A program made the translations under genes and the position numbers. 43,691 nucleotides of DNA, from contig JABYQR010000360.1 in assembly GCA_022592445.1 (NCBI GenBank), positions 1 through 43,691 on the forward strand, in the 5' to 3' direction. This document shows positions 11,131 through 22,344 of the stretch, in pieces; position 1 is the stretch's first letter, and each line of letters opens with the position of its first letter. The notes beneath the pieces were generated by a model. It worked only from the letters and a program-made list of their open reading frames with translations. It had not been told where the DNA came from and did no database searches. Source of the DNA: Cytidiella melzeri (taxonomy: Eukaryota; Basidiomycota; Agaricomycetes; Polyporales; Irpicaceae).

Positions 11131-12815
11131 ATGGTTGTTGTTGTCACCAAAGCTCAGCGGTACCTCAGCAGCAACAGAGAGATCCGTACCGCGAGGACTC
11201 GCATCCCGTGGCGTCACCGAACAAAGACGAAGAATCCTCAGCACAAGTCTCAGACGCCTGCAGAGAAACAGGCCCGCACCAAGCAGCGCAAGGAGAAGAA
11301 CGAGAATGTCAATAAGAAGCTCAACGACACCTTGTCTCAAGTGTGGAAGCTGGCTGAGACACTCTTCGAGGAGCTCGGTACCCACAGTGTCAAATACTGG
11401 TACGAGAGGCTCCTCCAACAGTCCGGCAAGAAAAAATCGACGCGTCAAACAAGCCGCTGGAACGCGTTTCAGTCGAAGGAGGTCAAGGCCATGAACGACG
11501 GTACGAGCAGTTCGAGCCTGAGTACTGAAACATGAAGATACTGATACTGTTCTGTTCAGCTCTTCCTGCTGGAGCCCCTCGGCCTAAGCTCGACGTGTTG
11601 GTGGCGGGACTCCGCGACAAGTGGAACTCGCTGTCCAAGGAAGAACAAGCTGCGGCCACCGAAGACGACTTGGCACGCATCACGGAACTCAGAGAGATGA
11701 AGAAGACTGCCGCTCACAGTGTTCCGTTGAACGCCTTCCACGACGCGAGAGCTACGCTGAGCAGCGTTCAGAATCAGGCAAGTAAAAGTCGGGTTGTAAT
11801 GTAGCTAACTACTCATGATGTATCAACAGCTGGAGGCGCTGCACAACCGCACAGGGCTCGAGATGCTCCTGGTCGCTGTTCGGACGGACAGTCAGTCAGT
11901 GGTCTGTCCTCAAGTATGGACCACCGGAGATCCCGTCAACGAGTTCTTCCAGCTCACGAATAAGATATCGCTCTCCGACTTCGCGGGGAAGTTCGAGTGC
12001 TATTGTCTCAGCGGCGTTCAGGGTGAGTCTTACATTGGGATCTTTGAAACGTCTTGAGGGTTTCTTATCGCCTGCACAACTTTTTAGGGACAGCAAACAG
12101 CTATGTGACGGAGCTGATGGAACTCAAGAGTAAGACAAGCAAGCTCATCTTTGACCGACTATGTGAGTTGTATTCCGCCGTGCTACTGGTACAAATGACT
12201 AACAACCAGATTGTAGGTGACGTCGCTCGTCCAATCAAAATCAAGCGCATGTTTTATACAGACTTCGAGCATCACTTGACGGAGAAGTTTGGCATTATTG
12301 TTGTCAACTGGCCCCTCCCCATCTTCGTCTCCCCCGGCGCGATTGGCTCACGGCTCGAGCTACAGACCCTGTACAACGCGTGGTCCACGGGCTCGACCTA
12401 TTTCCGTCAACTCAGTCCGGCCGAGCTTGAAGCTTGGCAGAGCAATCGTTTCAAGGAGAAGGTCGCCGCCAGCCAGCCTGAGACATCAGGCACTGCCTGC
12501 GGCAATGGTCCCTCGACTGCTCTTTCCTCAGACACGCCCGCGGATCCGCCAACATTTACTCCCGGCAGTGCCTCTGCCTCGACCTCGACCATCGACTCTA
12601 CCCACACAACTATGCAGGGTGCTGCGATGGTAAGTGACCAGCCTGTGCTATCAAACACCGCGCCGTACACCAGCATCTTGGCTATCAGCGGCACTTCTGT
12701 CGTCACCAAGAAGCCCCGCAAGCAGCGTGCAGACAAGGGCAAGAAGAGAGGCCCGAATGCCAAGTCAAAAAGTGCGGCGCAGGTGGAGGCCTCGGCTGTC
12801 AGTTCTGAGATATGA
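11131..12815 (+). CDS. KDZ cargo gene B, HMG-box-like protein, 484 aa
   Basis: Exons 11131-11500, 11560-11777, 11830-12022, 12088-12162 and 12217-12815. The second intron has a GC donor (GCAAGT at 11778) and splices cleanly to CAG at 11829. The N-terminal 100 residues are very basic. Residues about 108-170 follow an HMG-box pattern: WNAFQSKEVKAMND, then a helix with LRDKWNSLSKEEQAA. After a linker comes a conserved-looking region with FHDARATL, GLEMLLVAVR, FECYCLSGVQG and RPIKIKRMFYTDFE. The C-terminus is Ser/Thr-rich and ends with a basic KKPRKQRADKGKK stretch that could be a nuclear localisation signal. From memory, proteins with this architecture are widespread as repetitive, transposon-linked genes in agaricomycetes. 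A DNA-binding accessory role is inference. A possible CAG at 11126-11128 just before the start may mark a 5' UTR intron. Confidence 0.78.
11778..11829 (+). other. GC-AG intron in cargo gene B
   Basis: Donor GCAAGT, acceptor CAACAG, 52 bp; using the nearby GT instead breaks frame. Confidence 0.65.
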
Positions 12816-12963
12816 GTAATGCATGATATTTGTGTGGTAGTCGTAGCATACATCGGAGAACTGCTAATTTACATGTGCCTTTGTGCTATCATCCGTGTGA
12901 CTTGAGATCAGAGGAATAGTGTTGACAAGGGGAGCGCTCGAAATAAGGTACGGAGGTGATAGG

Positions 12964-13801
12964 CAGGGGGCGCCTGAGAGAAGATGGTGACAGGTACCGT
13001 TGATGGGGGTTGTTCAGGTACAATAGAGTCCTTGGAAATGGAGATGGAGAGACGGCGCGCAGAGCTGAGGCAGGATACGAGCGACAAGAGGTAGTTTCAT
13101 AGAGTGGCGGGAGGCGGGAGGCGGAAGGTGAAAGGTGGGAGGCGGGAGGGCGGCAATAATGAACATGGTAGAGTCCTTGGAGAGAGACTTGGTGGAGAGC
13201 TGAGGCGGGGTGCGAGCAGGGAGAGGGAGGTCAACATGGAGAGTCGGGACGGCGGGAGGGCAGTAGTAGCGACGGGAATCCAGCATTGATGGGGGACGTC
13301 AGCGCAGAAGGGATAGCGCCAAGGGGAGGGCGGGAAGATGGTAGCGACGGAGGGAAGGGAGGAATGATGGGGGGAAGCCAGTGCTGACAGGTGAGCGCCA
13401 AGGGGAGGGCGGGAGGGCGGGAGGGTGGGGAGTGGCGTTGGGAGCACTCAGTATTGATGGGAGAAGTCAGTACCATTGACGGGCACTCAGTATTGATGGT
13501 ATCATCAACGGGCACGGAATGACACTCAGTATTGATGGTATCAACAACGGGCACGGAATGACACTCAGTATTGATGGAAGCTCTCGTGCTCTGGACTCAC
13601 TCGCGTCATACCGAGCACGTGCCGTAGACTTTGAAGACCTCGTGTATTGCTTGCCGCTCACTATACTCTACAGGGAAATCTCCAAGTTATTGGGTGTTTA
13701 TTACTTAGTGTGTGAATCTAAGCAAAAGTGGCCCGTATAAGGCTGCCCTTTGGGGGGCGCTTGCCAGCCATATATGGATTGATATGGGTGAGGTCCAGGT
13801 G
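12964..13801 (-). repeat. Right terminal inverted repeat of KDZ element (838 bp)
   Basis: Inverted copy of 4940-5556 with an additional segment at about 13007-13219. That segment contains two diverged direct copies of a unit with AGAGTCCTTGGA and GAGCTGAGGC (near 13024 and 13170). Either the left TIR lost it or the right TIR gained it. The stretch 12816-12963 between cargo gene B and the TIR shows nothing else. Confidence 0.92.
13420..13577 (-). repeat. Subterminal tandem repeat in right TIR
   Basis: Mirror image of the left array: the complement core CACTCAGTATTGATGG appears four times at the same 39-bp spacing. Confidence 0.8.
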
Positions 13802-13809
13802 TTCTCCAG
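13802..13809. repeat. Right target-site duplication of the KDZ element
   Basis: TTCTCCAG, identical to 4932-4939. Confidence 0.9.
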
Positions 13810-14138
13810 AGATGCGTCGTAATGCAGCGGACAACCTAAGGCAAGTGTTGCGCCGCCGTCTGCACAGTGCAGACCCAGTTGCCTGCCAAGGTGTCTCGCT
13901 CTCAATAATGTATTCTGAACGTACAGGTTCACCAGTGAACAAAGAATCCACTACGTATGGACAGGATTCACATTTTTCGCCCATCTCCGTAAGTAGACTG
14001 TGAATGAGCAGTTTGTCGCGTGAAAGACTCGGACAAAAGACGCTCCTGCGCGCACTAGCAACGCGTGAACACGCTTCCTAAGGACCTCACGCCTCCTGCA
14101 CCTGCATCTGCTTTGCTTCACACCATCTATGACACACG
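13810..14138 (+). other. Intergenic region upstream of VPS41
   Basis: 329 bp between the KDZ insertion and the VPS41 start codon. No TATA box or other element is evident. The transposon therefore sits close to, and possibly within, the VPS41 promoter. Confidence 0.5.
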
Positions 14139-17100
14139 ATGTCAAGCGACGTCGATGAGGAAAAGAAACCTGAGTCCTGTAGCCCAGAGCGAATAAGTGG
14201 GCTAGCGGACGGGACTGTAGCAGTCAATGGTAGGACTGGCGAACAAGGCACTCGCGGAAGTCTCAGTGACGGTGAGGATTTCAGCAGGCCCGAATTGAAC
14301 GTGCATGGAAATGGAGCTGCCGCACACCAAGGCGCCTTTGAACATATTGAAGAGCAGGAGCACGAGATCGGTGAGGAGGAAGGAGTGGGCGAGAGCAGTG
14401 AGGATGAAGACGACGACGACGCCGACGAGGAGGAGGATGATGACGATGACGACGAAGACGAGGAGCCGACGCTGAAGTACGAAAGGCTGGGCGGGTCTGT
14501 TCACGACCTGTTGCAGAAGGACTCGGCCTCCGCACTTGCATACTCCAATAAACGACTGGTATATCTCTTGTTATTGTCTGCCATGCTTGACGTCTTACCT
14601 ATCACTCAGGTTCTTGGGACGCATGCAGGTATCATTCACGTATTGACCTTGGACGGAGAAAGGATAAAGTCTGTGAAGCCTCACTCAGCAAGTGTAACAG
14701 ACATATCCGTGGACGAGACTGCCGACTTCATCGCTACAGCTTCTCTAGACGGTATGTGCTGCCCCCTAATAATTGTCGCTGCTTTTGCTATATCTGTCAT
14801 CCTTAGGACAGGTCGTTATTCATTCGCTGAGTACCCCAGAAGTGTACCGATTTGACCAGAAACGTCCGATGCGCACAATTGCCTTGGAGCCGCAGTTCGC
14901 GAAACGCAGCGGCCGCGCTTTTGTTTGTGGAGGTCTTTCTGGGGACCTAACTATGCACGAAAAGGGTTGGCTAGGACACAAGGAAACGATTCTTGACAGT
15001 GGTGAAGGGCCAATCTGGCAAGTGCGGTGGAGAGGCCGACTAATCGCTTGGGCAAATGACTTGGTGCGCGCTACAATGGCTCATACTGAGCTGTATATAC
15101 TCATTGAAGGTCGCAGGGTGTCAAGTTATACGACACAACCTCCCAAATGCGCATCATCTTCATTGACAGGCCGGCGGATAGCCCACGGGCAGATCTGTTC
15201 AAGTGCACCTTGTACTGGCAAGATGACTCGACGCTTCTCATCGCTTGGGCAGACCACATAAAGGTCGCGAGAATACGCGCACGACCGAGGTCCAACACTG
15301 CTCCCTCCGCCACCCTCCCTCCTTTGGTTGTTGAGATCACAGCCGTCTTCCAGCTCGACTGCATGATTTCTGGTATTGTCCCTCACATAGTATACGCCAC
15401 CCCTCACTCCCATGAGCATTCTCACGTGACGCCAGCACCCCGCGATCCAACTACGGTGACTCCTCCAAAGCCAACGCTGACGGCTTTCCTCACTCTCGCA
15501 TACACACCGCCCGACACATCTTTTTTTACGGAAGCCGCATCCTCGCGTGCAGAGCAAGCTCGGAAAGCTGCCGAACGTCCTGAACTGCGCATTATCTCTC
15601 GCAGTGGTGAGGAACTTGCTGCAGACGCGCTGTCTATATCAAACTTTGAGAAATGCGGATGCAATGACTATGTTCTGGTAGAGATACCTTCTGCAGCTGC
15701 GGGGGAGGCAAGCTCGTACGTCGTCCTAAGCCCAAAGGATCTTGTGCTTGTACGTCCAAGGGATTGGCGGGATCATGTCGCATGGCTTGTTGAGCGGAAG
15801 AGGTACGAGGAAGCTTTGGAGGAGCTTGAGAGACAGTCAGACGCGGCCTGCAAAGAAGAGGATGCTGTCGATGCGGTAGAGATTGGACAGAAATATATCG
15901 AACATCTCATTAGCGAAGGTCAGCAACATCAATTTTATTCTTTGAGTGCTCGCTGCTGAACGGTGGTCTAGCCGAGTACACAAAGGCCGCTCAACTGTGC
16001 CCCAAGGTGTGTGGACAAGACGTCAAACGGTGGGAGGACTGGATATTCGTCTTCGTGCAGAAACATCACCTTCAAGTAAGCAAACTTTCTTTCTATGAAC
16101 ATCCTTGCTGACGCTGTTTACGAAGGCTATCATTCCATACGTACCCACCCAAAGCCCCACACTAGGACATCTAGTGTACGAAATGATATTGGCTTATTTT
16201 TTGTCCCACGATCGACAAGTGAGTACCCGCATTTCATGTTTTCGTTCCTTGATCGTGTATTTAAATGTTGTGCAGACTCTGCTGAAGACTATCAAAGACT
16301 GGCCTACTGGTATCTACGACATAGCTGCGGTGATTGTTGTAGTTCAGGCTGAACTTGATCGCGCGCCGTCAACGTCGTCGAGTGATCCGACGCGGCCAGA
16401 TGCGGTCATCCTCATGGAGTGCTTGGCAGAGCTGTGAGTTGTTCACCATGATCTGCAATGACAAATGTAACTCGAGGTCAGGTATACTGCTAATCGGCAA
16501 CCGGGCAAGGCTCTTCCGTTCTACTTGCGTCTTCGGAGACCGAATGTCTTTGACCTTATTCGAGAGCACAACTTGTTCACGGCTGTCCGAGACCAAGTTC
16601 TCCTTCTGGTAGAGTTTGACCGGGAACTTTTGGACAAACGAAGGAAGGCAGGCGAAAAAGTCGAGCCTGACCAAAGCGCAGCCATCACACTTTTGGTGGA
16701 TAACATTCACTCCATACCGGTACGCACTCTTTGGTATCTCTCGACTTACATGGTCCTGATTGTGACGCGTAGATAGGTCGCGTAGTGCAACAGCTGCAAA
16801 CTCGGCAGTACTACCTACACCTCTATTTGGACGCCCTGTTCGCCAGAGACACCCATCTGACGTCTGATTTTGCCGACTTGCAGGTTAGCACTCCAATTTA
16901 CCATGGGTTCTGATTTCTGGGCTGATGCTAACCTGGGAATCTCTGTCAGGTAAAACTGTACGCGGAGTATGCTCCAAAACGCCTGATAGACTTCCTACGT
17001 GCGAGTAATTATTACAACCTGGAACAGGTGAGCACAGTGTCTGTGTTCGTCATCCTCTTGCATTGTTCAACCGCTTCGCAGGCGTATCAAGTGTGCAATG

Positions 17101-18000
17101 AGCGCAACCTTGTCCTGGAGATGGTTTTCCTTCTTGGACGTATGGGCAACAACAGACAAGCGTTGACTCTGATTATTGAGAGGTTGGGTGACGTACACCG
17201 GGTATGTATCTGTGGCATGCGGCGCTCGGACATGTCTCACAGTTTTTTGTGGTAGGCCATCGATTTCGCGAAGGAGCAGCATGATGATGACCTGTGGGAG
17301 GATCTGCTTCGGTATTCTGAGACAAGACCTGGTGAGCTCTCATTTCGTCGTTTCATCCTTCGAGTGTGTCGGTTAACGTCTGAGAATTATCTGATACACA
17401 GCTTTCATACGGGGTCTTCTGGAGAACGTTGGGGCTGAGATTGACCCCATACGGCTGATAAGACGCATTAAGAATGGACTGGAGATACCCGGTTTGAAGC
17501 CCGCCTTGATCAAGATATTGCATGATTTCAACCTGCAAGCATCACTCTTGGAAGGGTGTCAGACCATACTCAACGGTGACTCTTCTGATCTCGCGCAAGA
17601 GCTGCACACAAACCAGACAAAGGGCTTCCCCTTGAGTGGTAAGTCGCATGCAACTGCCGTTCCGTTCTATTCAACATGAAACTCACGTATCCGAACATCA
17701 GGCAAATTACGGTGCCTGGTGTGCTCGTTACCTCTCATCGAGACCTCGCAGTCTCTATTATTGCTGTTCTTGTGCCGTCACGTTGTCCATGCAAGATGTG
17801 TCAGCACGCGGGAGCTAATCGCGTCCCGCTCGGAAATCAACAGAGCGGGCCTTACTGCAAAGATAGCCACGTATGTGCCACCATTGGACATGTCTGGCGT
17901 TATATTGAAATTTTCGCGTTCTAGGACTGCGATGATCAAAGCGCGGCTTGGTCAAGGCTGTCCGGTGTGTCAAAGACGGGGAGAGGCTTTGAGGACATGA
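14139..18000 (+). CDS. vps41: Vacuolar protein sorting protein 41, HOPS subunit (15 exons, 1,026 aa)
   Basis: VPS41 is the HOPS-specific subunit that binds Rab7/Ypt7 and helps tether vesicles, late endosomes and AP-3 carriers to the vacuole. Exons: 14139-14558, 14610-14751, 14807-15063, 15117-15918, 15972-16075, 16126-16218, 16276-16433, 16482-16719, 16773-16883, 16950-17027, 17082-17201, 17256-17331, 17402-17638, 17702-17870, 17925-18000; the sum is exactly 1,027 codons. The N-terminus has a long Asp/Glu tract (14389-14466), then the family opening LKYERLGGSVHDLLQKD and a WD-like beta-propeller (GTHAGIIHVLTLDG, DISVDETADFIATASLDG). The alpha-solenoid/clathrin-repeat region spans exons 4-13 (LDALFARD, GNNRQALTLIIERLGD, FLLGRMG). 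A RING-H2-like end (CLVC, CRHVVHARC, CPVCQR) closes the protein. No lesions are seen. Confidence 0.93.
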
Positions 18001-18649
18001 TACCATTCCGATACCCAAGCAAATACCTAGGAAGGCACACTATTTACGCGTCATGCTCATCTAAACGCTGCGTGTTACGACATTGTTTGTCTCTGTAGTC
18101 TGGGTCCTTGATGCGCTTTTTTTTAGGTAAGTGACGCGAGTTTCCTTGAGCGACGGGTGAATCAAGTAAGTCCCATATTCAGAGCCAGAGAAGAGTCGGG
18201 TGACAGGATTTGAGAGCTTGCGGGTTTTATAGTAGGCAGGATATGTCGACAACCTTGTTGTCCCGATGAGTATGCGATGTGGACGCTTCCTGCGTGGATT
18301 ACGGCCTGGTCAGATGTTGACGACTGTTGGAAGTGGCCTTCGTTTGACTGATTTGCGCATGTGGCCACGGCCATTGTACGCTTCTCGTTTGCAACGTGGT
18401 GTACTGACGCGTACGGCAGATGATTTGACCCACACCAATGCTGGAGTGTTATCGGCCGGGCACATACAATTGGAAGATAGCTCATGCTCTGTTGTATTCA
18501 CTCCGTAGTCCACGGTCATATCCACAAGATAGCAAATCCTTCAAAAGGATTGTTAACCAGGTGTTACTCGCTACAAAGTGTATAACTACACCACGGTGCT
18601 CTTGGCCGCCCAACGTTTCCTTCCCCCGCCGCACCTCTTCCTGACCACA
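18001..18649. other. Intergenic spacer, no gene seen
   Basis: 3' flank of VPS41 and 5' flank of the permease. No open frame with family resemblance and no clear TATA box. Confidence 0.5.
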
Positions 18650-20950
18650 ATGGACGTCGATGCAACCACCCACAAACGAGATGCAGAGATTCTTGCAGGT
18701 CTCGGGTACAAACAGGAGCTGAAGCGTACTTTTACGCCACTAGAAGTGTTTGGGATAGCGTTCAGTATAATCGGACTGTTACCGTCAATTGCGTGAGCTT
18801 CGTTTCTCTGACCTTTCGTCTACTGGCTTTGCACTCATGTCTTCGCAGCTCTACTATTGGCTTCGCGCTTCCGAATGGGGGGCCTGGTGCACTGATATGG
18901 GGTGTACGTGAGCAACGAGCACTTCTTGTATCCCTGCATCTCACAAGGCTTGCAGTGGGCTATCTGCGCGTCTATGGTAATGGCCATCGCTCTTGCTCTC
19001 GCAGAGCTGAGCTCAGCCGCCCCCACTTCTGGCGGACTCTACTTCTGGACTTTCAAATATGCTTCCCCACGTTACAGAAATGTGCTGGCGTGGATAGTAG
19101 GTTGTACGTGTCTCTCCTTCTGCGCATTGGAGTGACGTCTACTCAAGTGACTTTTTAGACTCTAATACCATGGGGAATGTTGCGGGTGCCGCCTCAGTCC
19201 AGTGGGGCTGTGCGGTTCAGCTCATGGCAGCTGCCAGCATTGGGAGTGGTCTAACATTTACTCCTACCACAGGGCAGATTTAGTGAGTAATCAGTCGCAT
19301 GTAGCCGGTAACGGACGTTCATGGGAGGAATAGCTGCGTATATCTTGCACTTCTGGTATTGGCCGGCATGGTCGCTTCGACGGCCAGTGCTCTCGTAGCG
19401 CGTTTGCAAGGCATTTACGCAACCTTGAACGTATTGTAAGCCCAAGTCACTGCGAATGCAGCGTTCACTAGGACTGACATGGGATGTAGGCTGTGCGTTG
19501 CCATCATTGTTGCACTTCCTATCTCGACCCCGAGCGAGTTCAAAAACTCGGCAAGCTACGCATTTACGGAATTCCCTAATTGTCAGTCGCCGCGTCGGCT
19601 TCATACATCTACATGCAAGACAGAGTTTCTGAACAATGTGCGACAGTGTCTACATGGCCTACTGGATTTGCGTTTATCCTGTCGTTCCTTGCACCTTTGT
19701 GGACTATCGGTTCGTTGCCGCGTCTGTTCACGGTTTTTTTGCCCCAAGTTGATGCAAATATTCTGCAGGCGGGTTTGACGGACCTATACACATCAGCGAA
19801 GAGGTTTCGAATGCTCGAACCGCGGTTCCATGGGCCATCGTCAGCTCAGTCGGTATCTCTGGATTGATTGGATGGGGTATGTGATCTTTTACACGCATAT
19901 GATGCTCTTTCCAGCATCATTATGAACCAATAGCATATCCATGACAGGTATCAATGTCGTCATTGCATTTAATATGGGTCAAGACATTGAGAGCATCATG
20001 GCTAGTCCTATTGGACAGCCGATGGCAACCGTGAGTCTCCTTGGCTTGCACGTACGATGTTGGGCGCTGATCCCAATGTGACTGTAGATCTTCTTCAACA
20101 GCTTCGGCACAAAGTCGACGCTCGCTATTTGGTCTGTTGTAGTCGCAGTGCAGTGAGTCTATTTCCGACTGTAAGCTGCAGCTGTATAACTGATCTCTAC
20201 AACGTCGATCTAGGTTCACAATGGCAACGAGTGCAGTGAGTGGAACACCAGTGTATTTTTTTGAGAGTCGGTTCTCATCTGTGTTGTTCAGCTCGTTTCT
20301 ACCTCCAGGCAAACCTTTGCATTCTCCCGAGACGGCGCCCTCCCCCTTTCGCGTTATCTCTACCGTATCAACAAGTATACAGGTACACCGGCCAATTGCG
20401 TCTGGGCCGCCGTCTTTGTTTCCATGCTCCTCGGACTGCTTGCCTTCGCCGGAGCTACAGCGATCAACGCCATCTTCAGCTTGGCTATCATTGGACAGTA
20501 CCTGGCGTTCATGCTTCCTGTGGCGAGCAGGCTGCTTGGAGGAAAGCCGTGGGTTCCTGGACCGTTTAGTTTGGGGAAAATGGTGAGCTTTACAACTTGC
20601 ATTGTGCTCGTGCTTGATGGAGGCCGCTTCGCGGTGGATATAATATGAAAGAGGCTGACGATATTGTGTTACTTGTATTGCAGAGCATCCCCGTCGCGAT
20701 CCTCATGATTTTCTGGTCAATTTTCTCGATGGTCATCGTCATGTTCCCGACCACCACCGACCCCACGGCGCAAGAGATGAACTACACCGTCGTTGTCGGC
20801 GGTGGCTGGATCGTGCTTTGCATCGTGTATTACTATTTTCCCGTCTATGGTGGCATGCACTGGTTCGAAGGACCGATTTCGAATGTCGCGCCGCGCACGG
20901 AGAGTCCGACAGAGACGGAGAAGGCGAGTTTGGAGATGGACGGGAAGTAG
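18650..20950 (+). CDS. Amino-acid/GABA permease, APC superfamily (13 exons, 520 aa)
   Basis: A plasma- or vacuolar-membrane amino-acid:proton symporter of the fungal GABA/choline permease group (UGA4-like). Exons: 18650-18792, 18849-18903, 18956-19103, 19159-19282, 19334-19435, 19490-19581, 19647-19709, 19769-19876, 19948-20030, 20088-20152, 20214-20235, 20292-20582, 20684-20950. Typical blocks are RTFTPLEVFGIAFSIIGLLPSI, the GFALPNGGPGALIWGW motif of TM1-2, AELSSAAPTSGGLYFW, GFDGPIHISEEVSNA, NSFGTKSTLAIW and SRDGALPLSRYLYRIN. About 12 hydrophobic segments are visible and both tails are polar. Exon 11 is only 22 nt. The last intron (101 bp) is longer than the rest. The ATG at 18650 gives the usual cytosolic leader before TM1. 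Exact substrate cannot be told from sequence. Confidence 0.92.
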
Positions 20951-21213
20951 GATGTATAATGCGATTATGTTGCGTGCCTTTTCTGTGTATTCTTACATGC
21001 TCAGGGTGTACCAAAATTGACAGAGATGATACTACCAGTGGCGCTCGACGCTGGTCCTTGTACTCTAGGGCGCTTCGACTTGCAGACACCGTGACAACCT
21101 CTGTGGCGCACATCGACTGTCTCGTCCGACATGCTACCACTACTCTGCCACTGGATATGTGGAAAAGGATGTCCTGTATACCTGCGAGCTTATAGACTAC
21201 AGGTATAGCCTTG

Positions 21214-21238
21214 GTTGGCTTTTCTTGAACAAGCCAAC
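21214..21238. other. Short perfect hairpin between permease and next gene
   Basis: GTTGGCTT (21214-21221) pairs with AAGCCAAC (21231-21238) around a 9-nt loop. It lies about 260 bp after the permease stop; a 3'-end or RNA-processing signal is possible but unproven. Confidence 0.3.
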
Positions 21239-21515
21239 TGGGTCACATCCAAACTCAAGATATCACCAGAGCCTGAGGCTCGAGGACTGACACTGGGTGT
21301 TGAGTAACAGGTCTGCGAGGCTGTGTGCTATTGTCTCCATTACTTGTACGTCTGTCTTCACAGCGTGGTTGCCAGTGGCCCAAGTACACTTATGCCCTTT
21401 TAAGCAGTGCACCGTGACTCGCCACCTTCTCATACGGTATACGGTGGCTGTGTGCACGTACGTCGTGCTGCGGCTGCTATGGCCTTCGCCACAGCCACCT
21501 TGGCATGGCTTGGTG

Positions 21516-21522
21516 TATATAA
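21516..21522 (+). promoter_or_regulatory. TATA box of the small Pro/Tyr-rich gene
   Basis: TATATAA lies 114-120 bp upstream of the ATG at 21636, and a CT-rich stretch (21540-21630) lies between, as in strongly expressed fungal promoters. Confidence 0.55.
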
Positions 21523-21635
21523 GGGTGAGCTTGGGTCGCTCTCATATTCACCAACTCATCCTCCTCTTCCACGTTGGGTGCCACCCTCCAACATCTTCGC
21601 CACCCACATCCACCTGCTCTACCGCAGTCGTCAAC

Positions 21636-22055
21636 ATGTTCTGCAGTATCAAAGTCTCATTCAAGGAGCCCAAGGAGTCCGCGGTACGTGACGCCAAGTT
21701 GTTGCCACTGAGGCTTCACTGGCAAACAAACCTGACACACCTTTGTTCAGCGCCCCTCGACCCCACCGCCAAAGGTCCGGGCTCCAAAGAGGCAACACGA
21801 TGTTACCTATTACTACTACGACAAGTACGTTCATCCTCTTCTAGGCGCATGACACTCGTTAATAACTTGGTTTTGTTTTTGTTGCTCAGCGTGCCAGTGC
21901 CAGTGAATGCTACGTGGATTCACTACCAGCCTCGGCCCTCGCCGCCGCCACAGCGGTGGATAGTACCAGCCATCCAGTACGCGACACCTGTGCCTGTCGT
22001 ACCGGCCTGGTATTACCCGTCGCCTCCGACGCATTGGCTCTACCAGACATACTAG
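21636..22055 (+). CDS. Small Pro/Tyr/Trp-rich protein of unknown function, 95 aa
   Basis: Exons 21636-21683, 21751-21824 and 21890-22055; both introns have GTACGT donors and CAG acceptors and the joined frame is open to the TAG at 22055. The N-terminus is short and charged, the middle reads APKRQHDVTYYYYD, and the C-terminal 55 residues are a Pro/Tyr/Trp/Val-rich tail (QPRPSPPPQRWIVP, AWYYPSPPTHWLYQTY). There is no signal peptide and only one cysteine. A good TATA box and pyrimidine-rich leader support a real, possibly abundant transcript. I do not recognise a family. Confidence 0.6.
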   Translation: MFCSIKVSFKEPKESAVRDAKLLPLRLHWQTNLTHLCSAPLDPTAKGPGSKEATRCYLLLLRQVRSSSSRRMTLVNNLVLFLLLSVPVPVNATWIHYQPRPSPPPQRWIVPAIQYATPVPVVPAWYYPSPPTHWLYQTY

Positions 22056-22344
22056 TGATGTCTAGTACGTGCCGTGTTTGTACAGTGTTTATCCTCGTGC
22101 TCCACTGACATCCATTTTTCGATTTTGTCTTCCCCTTGATACGTTGATGAACTCTTCTTTTTTTGGACTGATACATACTAGTTCTCGCTCTCGTTCACAT
22201 TCATTTCGCTGTCTTTTATTTGAATCTTGATGCCCATTTCACGATTACGATTGATCCTACTTTTTACCACTGTATCAATAGCTCTTCATGACCTTAACGC
22301 GATTCACTACAACATTCAAGTATACCACGCGCGGTACAATTAGT

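Larger units (their letters stand above)
4940..13801. mobile_element. Complete KDZ DNA transposon with two cargo genes, 8,862 bp
   Basis: The element begins CACCTGGACCTCACCC at 4940 and ends with the exact complement at 13801. It is flanked by a perfect 8-bp duplication TTCTCCAG at 4932-4939 and 13802-13809. Long, almost identical terminal inverted repeats enclose a reverse-strand transposase of the Kyakuja-Dileera-Zisupton superfamily and two spliced forward-strand genes that start back to back with it. An 8-bp target duplication is expected for this superfamily. The intact duplication and matching TIRs indicate a recent insertion between the copia element and VPS41. Confidence 0.92.

Noticed and set aside
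12630..12688. Possible sixth intron in KDZ cargo gene B (GTAAGT..ATCAG)
   Set aside because: Splicing it out shifts frame and removes the basic C-terminus, whereas the unspliced frame continues to a sensible stop.
4940..13801. TET/JBP dioxygenase cargo, expected with some fungal KDZ elements
   Set aside because: Neither cargo gene shows the HxD...H iron-binding pattern or other dioxygenase blocks.
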